A DNA stretch of 6,831 bases from CAIYRG01 sp035632215 (GTDB lineage Bacteria; Pseudomonadota; Alphaproteobacteria; Micropepsales; Micropepsaceae). The DNA is taken from contig DASQHF010000061.1 of NCBI GenBank assembly GCA_035632215.1, positions 1-6,831 of the forward strand, read 5' to 3'. Under the pieces are notes generated by a model. It worked only from the letters and a program-made list of their open reading frames with translations. It made no database searches and was not told the origin of the DNA. This document shows, in pieces, positions 1-5,048 of this stretch (positions are counted from its first letter, which is position 1; the number at the start of each line of letters is the position of its first letter). A program made the translations under genes and the position numbers.

Positions 1-15
1 TCTGACCCCAAGTGG

Positions 16-2226
16 TTAGATCGCCGCTTTCACCTTGTTGGGAGTGAAAGGGAGATCGCGCAGACGAACGCCCGTCGCGTGACGGATCGCGTTCGCGATC
101 GCGGCCGAAATTGGTCCCTGCGAGGCTTCTCCCGCGCCAAGCGATGGCAGCTCTGGATGATCGATCAGATGCACCTCGACTTGCGGCACTTCGGCGAAGG
201 TGAGGATCGGATAACCGGCCCAGTCACGCGAGGTGATGCGGTCTTTGGCAAACGTGACCTGCTCTTTCAAGGTCCAGCTCGTGCCCTGGATGATGCCGCC
301 CTCGATCTGGTTCGAGAGCCCGTCGGGATTGATGATCTGGCCCGCATCGACGGCCACTGTGACGTGCTCGACCTTGACCGCCCCGGAGCCGCGATCGACG
401 ACAACGTCGGCGATCATCGCGACATAGGACTTGGTCGTCTCGTAGCGCGCAAACGCGACGCCGCGGCCGCGAGTGCCGTCGCTTTTGATGTCCGGCTTCC
501 AGCCCGCCTTTTCGGCCGCGGTCTGCAACACCGCGCGGGCGCGCTCGTCCTTCAAGTGCTTCAAGCGGAACGCGACCGGGTCGGCTCCGGCTGCTTCCGC
601 CACCTCGTCCATGAAGGATTCGACCGCGAACACGTTGCCGAAGCCGCCGAGCGTGCGCAGCGCCGAGACGCGCAGCGGCATGTCGGGGATGAAGTGATCG
701 ACGATCCTCTGGTTCTGGAAGTCATAGGTCGGCACGGCATTGCGGTCGCCGCCGCCTGCGGGCAAGGGTGCTTCCGCCGGCATGGCGCGCTCGAACGGTT
801 TTTCGAGATGCCAGGAGGCCAAGAGATTCACGCCCATGCGGTTGCCGGGCCGCATGTTGTGGGTGCAGCTCCAGACGTCGTACTGCCAAGCCACAATTGT
901 TCCGTCTACGGATAATCCGGCCTTTCCCGTCATGGTCATCGCCGAGCCGAACGGCTCCCAGCCGAACTCGTCGTCGCGCATCCACTGCACTTTGACGATG
1001 CGGCCGTTGGCGCCGAGGGTTAAGAGCGCCGCATCGAGCGCGACGTCGTCGGCCCCGTTATGCCCATAGCAGCCCGAGCCTTGGGCGTGAATCACGCGCA
1101 CGCGGTCCAAAGGAAAGTTCAGCGCCTTGGCGATATCGGCGCGCAAGGGGTAGGGCCCCTGCGTGTGCGACCACACCGTGAGGATCTCGTCGACAATGCC
1201 TGCCACGGCGCAGGAAGGGCCGATGGAGGCATGCGCGAGATAAGGCTTGCGATAGGTGGCGGTGACGGTCTTCGCCGCTTGCGTCCCGGCTGCGCCCTTT
1301 TCGTTCACCGTCTTCACGTCAATGGTCGAGAGCTTCTGTAGGTAATCGTGCACTGTCGCCTGATCGGGAAGGGCCGCGGGCACGCGCCATTTGGCGCTTT
1401 TGGCCAACGCTTCGCGCGCGGCGATCGCCTGCTCCTCGCGTTCGGCGACGACGCCCAAGAAACGGCCGTTGCGCACCACGGCGATGACTCCGGGGAGCTT
1501 CTTGACCGCGGCATCGTCGAGGCTTGTGAGCTCGGCGGCGTAATTGGGCGGACGCACCACGCGGCCGAAGGCAAGCCCCGGAAGCCGCGTGTCCTGCACG
1601 AAGATCGCATGCCCCATGACTTTGTCGGGGATGTCGATGCGCTGGGTGGGCTTGCCGACGATGGTGTGCGCAGACGCAGGTTTGGGCTTGGCGCTTCCCG
1701 TGGCATCGCGCGAGAGCGATGCGTCCCTGGCGATCTCCCAGTAGCTTGTCTTCGCCGTCGTGCCGGGAACGGTTATTTCGCCGTCGCGGACGATGAGCTT
1801 GTCGGGCGTGGTGCCGAGCTTCTCGGCGGCGGCGGCAAGGAGGATCGCGCGGGCCTCGGCGGCCGCGGCGCGAAGCGCGGCGCCGCCCGCCTCGATCGAG
1901 TTGCTCCCCGCGGTGACGCCTTCATTGGGCGAGCTCTTGGTGTCGACCGCGATCATGTCGACGCGGATGAAGCCGACGTCGAGCTCCTCGGCGACGATCT
2001 GGCCAAGGGCGGTGGTGTTGCCCTGCCCGAGCTCTACGCGACCGGTGTGCACGCGGACAATGCCCTGGGGATCGATCTGAAGCCAGGAATCGAGCCTCTT
2101 GTTGGCCGCGAGCGTGCCGGGGAGGCGGGCATTCTCCGCGGCGCGGGCGGCTGCGGGCGCCATGCTGAAGGCGATCACCAGACCGCCCATGGCAAAAGAG
2201 AATTCGCGGCGGTTCATTTTTGTCAT
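16..2226 (-). CDS. Tat-exported molybdopterin-binding subunit of a xanthine dehydrogenase-family hydroxylase (IorB/NicB-like)
   Basis: The 736-residue product resembles the large subunit of isoquinoline 1-oxidoreductase / nicotinate dehydrogenase-type molybdenum hydroxylases, which hydroxylate N-heterocycles or oxidise aldehydes with water as oxygen donor. A twin-arginine leader (NRREFSF, residues 5-11) precedes a hydrophobic stretch and an AAARA cleavage region near residue 29, so the enzyme should be periplasmic. Family motifs follow: VELGQG (64-69), GSGCYGHNGADD (383-394), LGGFG (526-530) and GAGEA (697-701), where Glu700 is the expected catalytic base. The length suits a full IorB-type subunit without the C-terminal cytochrome c domains of Pseudomonas NicB. 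The start was chosen because ATG overlaps the stop of the upstream [2Fe-2S] subunit gene (ATGA) and AAGGAGA lies 7 nt before it; ATG four codons later is an alternative. The open frame continues upstream to 2556, but that part is antisense-like and overlaps the partner gene. Substrate cannot be read from the sequence. Confidence 0.93.
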   Translation of the reverse strand: MTKMNRREFSFAMGGLVIAFSMAPAAARAAENARLPGTLAANKRLDSWLQIDPQGIVRVHTGRVELGQGNTTALGQIVAEELDVGFIRVDMIAVDTKSSPNEGVTAGSNSIEAGGAALRAAAAEARAILLAAAAEKLGTTPDKLIVRDGEITVPGTTAKTSYWEIARDASLSRDATGSAKPKPASAHTIVGKPTQRIDIPDKVMGHAIFVQDTRLPGLAFGRVVRPPNYAAELTSLDDAAVKKLPGVIAVVRNGRFLGVVAEREEQAIAAREALAKSAKWRVPAALPDQATVHDYLQKLSTIDVKTVNEKGAAGTQAAKTVTATYRKPYLAHASIGPSCAVAGIVDEILTVWSHTQGPYPLRADIAKALNFPLDRVRVIHAQGSGCYGHNGADDVALDAALLTLGANGRIVKVQWMRDDEFGWEPFGSAMTMTGKAGLSVDGTIVAWQYDVWSCTHNMRPGNRMGVNLLASWHLEKPFERAMPAEAPLPAGGGDRNAVPTYDFQNQRIVDHFIPDMPLRVSALRTLGGFGNVFAVESFMDEVAEAAGADPVAFRLKHLKDERARAVLQTAAEKAGWKPDIKSDGTRGRGVAFARYETTKSYVAMIADVVVDRGSGAVKVEHVTVAVDAGQIINPDGLSNQIEGGIIQGTSWTLKEQVTFAKDRITSRDWAGYPILTFAEVPQVEVHLIDHPELPSLGAGEASQGPISAAIANAIRHATGVRLRDLPFTPNKVKAAI

Positions 2227-2690
2227 GCCGCCATCTCCTTCTGCGCGCGTAAGATCGCGCGGACGATCCGGTTGTGGCTGCCGCAGCGGCAGAGATTGCC
2301 GTTGAGCGCCTGGCGGATGTCGGCCTCGCTTGCGCGCGGGTTCCTGTCCAAGAGCGCTTTGGCGCTCATGATCATGCCGTTGATGCAGTAGCCGCACTGC
2401 ATCGCCTGTTCGGCGATGAAGGCTTTCTGGAGGGGATGAGGCTTCTCGTCGGTCCCGAGCCCTTCGAGCGTCGTCACCGGGGCGGTGACCGCCGACACCG
2501 GCGTGCGACAGGAGCGGATCGCGCTTCCGTTCATCACCACCGTGCAGGCGCCGCATTGCGCGAGCCCGCAGCCGAATTTGGCGCCGTTGAGCTCGAGATC
2601 GTTCCTCAAGATGTAGAGCAGCGGCGTGTCGGCTTCGACCGACACCTCCCGCATCTCGCCGTTGACGGTTAGGCGGAAATTTTGCGGCAT
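2223..2690 (-). CDS. [2Fe-2S] small subunit of the molybdenum hydroxylase (IorA/NicA-like)
   Basis: This 155-residue protein is the electron-transfer subunit that pairs with the molybdopterin subunit encoded immediately downstream. Two iron-sulfur domains are visible. The N-terminal plant-ferredoxin-type cluster uses Cys41, Cys46, Cys49 and Cys61 (C-x4-C-x2-C-x11-C). The C-terminal helical domain has Cys99 and Cys102 (QCGYC) and Cys134 and Cys136 (LCRCG). All eight ligands are present, and the length is normal for the family. It has no signal peptide; by analogy with related enzymes it is probably carried across the membrane folded together with the Tat-tagged large subunit. A ribosome-binding sequence (AAGGAA) sits just upstream of the ATG. 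The stop overlaps the next start by four bases, so the two are translationally coupled. No molybdenum-cofactor insertion factor of the XdhC type is within the window. Confidence in the family is very high; the physiological substrate is unknown. Confidence 0.96.
   Translation of the reverse strand: MPQNFRLTVNGEMREVSVEADTPLLYILRNDLELNGAKFGCGLAQCGACTVVMNGSAIRSCRTPVSAVTAPVTTLEGLGTDEKPHPLQKAFIAEQAMQCGYCINGMIMSAKALLDRNPRASEADIRQALNGNLCRCGSHNRIVRAILRAQKEMAA
2234..2240 (-). promoter_or_regulatory. Ribosome-binding site for the molybdopterin subunit
   Basis: On the minus strand AAGGAGA lies 7 nt before the ATG at 2226, inside the end of the small-subunit gene. It is a near-perfect Shine-Dalgarno sequence and decides the start of the large subunit against the much longer open frame reaching 2556. 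Confidence 0.8.
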
Positions 2691-2742
2691 GAGCTTTCCT
2701 TCGCGCGTCCGCCGAGCTTGAGCCCGGTCATTCGTAGTTCCG

Positions 2743-2770
2743 ATTCTCTCCCTTGCGACTCGTTTGGCAA
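2743..2770 (-). promoter_or_regulatory. Candidate sigma-70-type promoter of the hydroxylase operon
   Basis: Reading the minus strand, TTGCCA (2770-2765, five of six to TTGACA) is followed after 16 bp by GAGAAT (2748-2743, four of six to TATAAT). It would give a leader of roughly 45-50 nt before the small-subunit ATG. The match is modest and was found by eye, so other promoters in the AT-rich spacer are possible. Confidence 0.3.
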
Positions 2771-2788
2771 CCTTAAATCCGCTCCGGC

Positions 2789-2890
2789 TTTGATTTTTTC
2801 CGAAATTTTCGAGTTTGATTGTTTATCAAAGGTCCTTGGTTCTCTTGGATTTTTTCGCCTCGGAAATCAAAGATATCAAAGGAAATCAAA
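2789..2890. repeat. Cluster of six ATCAAA/TTTGAT hexamers
   Basis: TTTGAT occurs at 2789-2794 and 2814-2819, and ATCAAA at 2825-2830, 2866-2871, 2875-2880 and 2885-2890. The last four copies are all followed by G. The second and third copies form a perfect inverted repeat (6-bp arms, 5-nt spacer, 2814-2830), a typical shape for a dimeric regulator's operator. Several spacings are close to one helical turn (11, 9 and 10 bp). It lies upstream of the hydroxylase operon's start and candidate promoter. The binding protein, if any, is unknown. Confidence 0.5.
2814..2830. promoter_or_regulatory. 17-bp inverted repeat, possible operator
   Basis: TTTGAT - TGTTT - ATCAAA is a perfect inverted repeat in the AT-rich spacer, 124 to 140 bp upstream of the small-subunit start. 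Symmetry and location fit a regulator-binding site; this is inference, not a recognised consensus. Confidence 0.35.
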
Positions 2891-2902
2891 GCCCAGAAGC
2901 AG

Positions 2903-2915
2903 TTGCAAATTGCAA
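2903..2915. repeat. TTGCAA-A-TTGCAA tandem palindrome
   Basis: Two copies of the self-complementary hexamer TTGCAA flank one A, so the 13-mer is both a direct and an inverted repeat. It lies between the terminator of the methyltransferase gene and the hexamer cluster. A regulator site is possible; no known consensus is claimed. Confidence 0.4.
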
Positions 2916-2932
2916 TGTAGCATGGTGCGCGG

Positions 2933-2963
2933 AAAAAGAAAAGGGCTGGAATGAGCTCCGGCC
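2933..2963 (-). terminator. Rho-independent terminator of the TPR-methyltransferase gene
   Basis: On the minus strand, starting 12 nt after the stop codon, GGCCGGA (2963-2957) and TCCAGCC (2950-2944) form a 7-bp stem with one C-A mismatch and a 6-nt loop. One C later comes a T-rich tract, TTTTCTTTTT (2942-2933). Position and orientation fit termination of the gene ending at 2976. It also implies the hydroxylase operon has its own promoter. Confidence 0.65.
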
Positions 2964-2975
2964 GTTTCGAAAAGT

Positions 2976-4286
2976 TCAGGAAGCCAGCTCCACGGCGATG
3001 CTGGTGCGGTCGTGGCTTGCGATGACGCAAACTGTGTCGCCGGGCGCGAGCTTAAGCGGCTTCGGAAAACGATAGACGAGCTGCGACCAGTGGGCGTCAG
3101 CGTTCGGCGACGGGCGATTGTCGTAGGTCGCCTCGGCGTCGAGCTCTATTCTGATCCATTGTGCAAGCCCGACGCAGGTGCCTGCGCGCGTCGCGGTGAG
3201 CACGACCTCGCGGCGCGCCTGCGGGAAATGACGGTTTTTCAAATCGAAGCGCAGCAGCGGCGCGTCATCGGAGAGTTTCTCGTGCGGCGTGGCGTTAAGC
3301 GAGACGGCGAGATTGGGCGGCGCGAAATCGTTGAATCCGGAGAGATCGAGCGATTTGATCTTCCCCACGAACAGCATGTCGTGCAGCAGCTCGCCGCCGA
3401 CGAGGAATCCGTAGGCGGAAGCAGCGGCGGGAATGATGGTCGCGGCGTCGGTGAGCAAATGCTGATGCGCGTGTTCGATCGTTCCGATGATGCCTTCATC
3501 CAAAAGATTGCTCGAGAAGGTCTCGGTGATGAGGACTTCGGCGCGTTCCGGCAAATCCTGTCCCAAGATGAGATCGGTCGAGCGCTTGGCGACGACGCGG
3601 ATCTTATCGCCGAGGCCATTCTGCGCGATGATCTCCGCCGCGCGTTCGGCGATCACGTCCACGGACTCGCAGGTAACGACGGATTTGGCGCCGGCTTTTG
3701 CAGCGAGCATCGAGAGGAGCCCCGTGCCGGTGCCGATCTCGAGCACGCGCTTGCCCCTAACTGCCCGCGCGATCGCCGCTTCGTAGATGTCGTTCCGCCG
3801 CCGATCGTGCAGCATGGTGAAGTGCCAGGCCGGAATAAGATCGCGGTAGGCGGCTTTCAGATTGGCCTTCGCTTCCGCGAAGTCGGGCTTCAATGCGACC
3901 GCGCGCTTGAACGCGTTGATCGCGGCGCCGGGGAGCTTCAGGTCGCGATAGAGGACGCCCAGATTGTTGAACGCCCAGGGGTAGTCGGGTTTCAAGGCGA
4001 TCGCGCGCTTGAAGGCGTCGGCGGCAAGATCGAATTCGCCACGCGCGTTCAACACCGCACCGAAATTGTTGTGCATCTCGGGCGTCGCGCGCGGAGACTC
4101 GGTCGCGCGTTTCATGTGCTCGCGCGCCGCCTGAAGGTCGCCCTGGCGAAAGAAAATGACACCCAGGAGATGATTGACTTCGGGGCTAGAGGGCTCGCGC
4201 GCGAGCGCGGCGCGGGCGAGCCTCGCCGCCTCGTCCAGCCGCCCGGCGTTGTAATGCTCGAAAGCCTGTTGGATGGGGTCCGTCAT
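2976..4286 (-). CDS. TPR-repeat protein arginine methyltransferase (PRMT9-like), bacterial
   Basis: This 436-residue cytoplasmic protein has no signal peptide. It begins with four consecutive 34-residue TPR units (about 4-37, 38-71, 72-105 and 106-139), a protein-binding scaffold. A class I SAM-dependent methyltransferase domain follows. WHFTMLHDRRRNDIYEAAI (154-172) resembles the PRMT motif that opens the fold. VLEIGTGTG (181-189) is the SAM-binding motif I, and Glu207 in VTCES is the acidic residue that would bind the ribose. Glu255 and Glu264 are nine residues apart, as in the PRMT double-E loop that holds substrate arginine. AHW (398-400) replaces the THW loop. The order TPR then PRMT is that of eukaryotic PRMT9. 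An in-frame TGA at 4295-4293 forces the start at 4286; the Shine-Dalgarno sequence is weak. It is divergent from the cytochrome gene at 4395 and ends at a terminator. Methylated substrate and type of methylation are unknown. The family call is strong; true arginine activity is inferred. Confidence 0.85.
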   Translation of the reverse strand: MTDPIQQAFEHYNAGRLDEAARLARAALAREPSSPEVNHLLGVIFFRQGDLQAAREHMKRATESPRATPEMHNNFGAVLNARGEFDLAADAFKRAIALKPDYPWAFNNLGVLYRDLKLPGAAINAFKRAVALKPDFAEAKANLKAAYRDLIPAWHFTMLHDRRRNDIYEAAIARAVRGKRVLEIGTGTGLLSMLAAKAGAKSVVTCESVDVIAERAAEIIAQNGLGDKIRVVAKRSTDLILGQDLPERAEVLITETFSSNLLDEGIIGTIEHAHQHLLTDAATIIPAAASAYGFLVGGELLHDMLFVGKIKSLDLSGFNDFAPPNLAVSLNATPHEKLSDDAPLLRFDLKNRHFPQARREVVLTATRAGTCVGLAQWIRIELDAEATYDNRPSPNADAHWSQLVYRFPKPLKLAPGDTVCVIASHDRTSIAVELAS

Positions 4287-4394
4287 TAGCGCTCAACCCA
4301 ACATTTCGACCGGTTTCACGTCAAGCAAGGGCGCTTACCCGAGACGCCGCCATCTGCTAAATAGGCGCCCTCACGAGCCCAAGGGAGGTTAGGA
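4287..4394. promoter_or_regulatory. Divergent promoter region
   Basis: These 108 bp lie between the starts of the minus-strand methyltransferase gene and the plus-strand cytochrome gene, so both promoters should be here. On the minus strand CTTGACG (TTGACG at 4324-4319) is a good -35-like element, but no convincing -10 lies 17 bp downstream. On the plus strand CTAAAT (4357-4362) could be a -10, without a clear -35. Confidence 0.4.
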
Positions 4395-4841
4395 ATGTCA
4401 CGTCGTTTAGCGGTCGTTTTTGCAGCTGTCGTCGCGGTGGGCGCGCTGGGCGCGGCCATCGGGGCATCCGAGGCCGCTCCGGCATCCAACAACATCAATG
4501 GGCTCGATTACGAGTTCTTCAAGTCGAGGGTCGAGCCGATCTTCTTGAAGAACCGGCCCGGTCATGCGCGCTGCTACACCTGCCACGAAGGCGCGAACAA
4601 TTTCCTCCATCTCGAGCCCTTGGCTGCGGGCGCGCAAGTCTGGAACGAGGAGCAGTCGCGCAAGATGTATGAGTCGATTGCGCGGCTCGTGACGCCCGCC
4701 AACCGCGAGCAGAGCCGGCTGTTGATTCACCCCTTGGCGCCCGAAGCGGGCGGGGATCTGTTCCACTCCGGCGGCCGCCAGTTCGAGAACAGGGACGATC
4801 CGGACTACAAGATCCTCATGCAGTGGGTCGGCGTGAAGTAA
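4395..4841 (+). CDS. Small exported c-type cytochrome domain protein
   Basis: This 148-residue protein has a basic N-terminus, a hydrophobic Ala/Val-rich stretch (6-22) and a probable signal-peptidase site near residues 25-29, so it is exported. Covalent haem attachment is indicated by one CxxCH (Cys60, Cys63, His64). The sequence around it (FFKSRVEPIF, 41-50, then RCYTCH) and the later IHPLAPEAGG...FHSGGRQF...DYKILMQWV (111-145) match a module I know from cytochrome c domains fused to larger Planctomycete- or Acidobacteria-type proteins; here it stands alone. The second haem ligand cannot be assigned; His112 and His124 are candidates, as is a Met. GGGAGG six bases before the ATG (4383-4388) supports the start. 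It is the only plus-strand gene here and converges on the beta-propeller gene across a hairpin-rich spacer. A role as a small periplasmic electron carrier is likely; the redox partner is unknown. Confidence 0.85.
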   Translation: MSRRLAVVFAAVVAVGALGAAIGASEAAPASNNINGLDYEFFKSRVEPIFLKNRPGHARCYTCHEGANNFLHLEPLAAGAQVWNEEQSRKMYESIARLVTPANREQSRLLIHPLAPEAGGDLFHSGGRQFENRDDPDYKILMQWVGVK

Positions 4842-4864
4842 GCACAAATAACCCCCACTCACCA

Positions 4865-4885
4865 TGGGCGGGCTTGACCCGCCCA
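4865..4885. repeat. REP-like palindrome 1
   Basis: TGGGCGGG and CCCGCCCA form a perfect 8-bp stem around the loop CTTGA. The GGGCTTGACCC-type core resembles dispersed palindromes seen in alphaproteobacterial intergenic regions. It lies 24 bp after the cytochrome stop and could stabilise that transcript's 3' end, but no T tract follows it, so it is not a standard intrinsic terminator. Confidence 0.65.
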
Positions 4886-4890
4886 CCCAG

Positions 4891-4936
4891 TGCGCGCGTG
4901 TCCATGGCCGGATTTAATCCGGCCATCCCGCGCGCA
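4891..4936. repeat. REP-like palindrome 2 with nested outer stem
   Basis: An inner perfect 10-bp stem (4904-4913 with 4917-4926, ATGGCCGGAT and its complement, loop TTA) is enclosed by an outer 8-bp stem, TGCGCGCG (4891-4898) with CGCGCGCA (4929-4936). The two are separated by a small asymmetric internal loop. The two-tier hairpin is typical of REP/BIME-like mobile palindromes. Confidence 0.7.
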
Positions 4937-4962
4937 AAAGATTCTCTCCGTACGGACGCTGG

Positions 4963-4986
4963 ATGGCCGGCTCGGAGGCCGGCCAT
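4963..4986. repeat. REP-like palindrome 3
   Basis: ATGGCCGGC and GCCGGCCAT form a perfect 9-bp stem around TCGGAG. It shares the ATGGCCGG/CCGGCCAT core with palindrome 2, suggesting both belong to one repeat family, perhaps as a pair. Confidence 0.65.
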
Positions 4987-4988
4987 GG

Positions 4989-5021
4989 AAACAAAACGGG
5001 CCGGGGTGGACCCGGCCCGTT
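4989..5021 (-). terminator. Rho-independent terminator of the beta-propeller gene
   Basis: On the minus strand AACGGGCCGGG (5021-5011) pairs perfectly with CCCGGCCCGTT (5005-4995) around a 5-nt loop. The T-rich run TTTTGTTT (4996-4989) overlaps the foot of the stem. It begins 27 nt after the stop codon of the gene ending at 5049. The 11-bp GC-rich stem with T tract is a textbook intrinsic terminator. Confidence 0.85.
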
Positions 5022-5048
5022 CGCCAATCAAATGCGATTTGCGCGCGA

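Larger units (their letters stand above)
2691..2975. other. AT-rich intergenic region upstream of the hydroxylase operon
   Basis: This 285-bp spacer separates the methyltransferase gene, which ends at 2976, from the small-subunit start at 2690; both are on the minus strand. A hand count of 2771-2890 gives 44 G+C in 120 bases, about 37 percent, far below the flanking genes. It holds the candidate operon promoter, a cluster of ATCAAA/TTTGAT hexamers, short inverted repeats at 2801-2811 (CGAAA T TTTCG) and 2903-2915 (TTGCAA A TTGCAA), and a terminator. Open frames crossing it have no recognisable protein features and I do not call a gene. Confidence 0.7.
4842..5048. other. Hairpin-packed convergent spacer
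   Basis: This 207-bp region lies between the 3' ends of the cytochrome gene (plus) and the beta-propeller gene (minus). It contains four perfect-stem hairpins within about 160 bp, a nested outer stem and a 10-bp palindrome (TCCGTACGGA, 4947-4956). I see no gene in it; open frames through it are by-products of the GC-rich repeats. Confidence 0.75.

Noticed and set aside
1348..2391. 347-codon plus-strand open frame opposite the molybdopterin subunit
   Set aside because: Antisense shadow: low-complexity Arg/Gly/Asp-rich translation, no good ribosome-binding site, and the opposite strand encodes a well-matched enzyme across its whole length.
2227..2556. 110-residue N-terminal extension of the molybdopterin subunit
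   Set aside because: The translated extension is Arg/Pro-rich and overlaps the well-supported [2Fe-2S] gene in another frame. The Tat leader and Shine-Dalgarno sequence place the start at 2226.
2789..2890. IHF binding sites, since ATCAA is the core of the WATCAANNNNTTR consensus
   Set aside because: I checked each of the six copies and none has TTR at the required spacing, so only the half-site matches.
2773..3030. Small open frames across the AT-rich spacer on both strands
   Set aside because: They run through the terminator and repeats, overlap the methyltransferase 3' end, and show no domain, signal peptide or convincing ribosome-binding site.
2976..4286. Ribosomal protein L11 methyltransferase (PrmA) identity for the methyltransferase
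   Set aside because: The SAM motif alone would fit, but the nine-residue-spaced double-E pair, the AHW segment and the WHFxML...YEAAI opening segment match PRMTs instead.
3012..4289. 425-codon plus-strand open frame opposite the TPR-methyltransferase
   Set aside because: It has no recognisable domain and an Arg/Asp/Gly-heavy composition typical of the antisense frame of a GC-rich gene; the minus strand has clear TPR and PRMT motifs.
4865..5021. CRISPR array or tRNA/small RNA in the hairpin cluster
   Set aside because: Repeats differ in length and sequence with irregular spacing, and no cloverleaf is present. They are separate palindromes plus one terminator.
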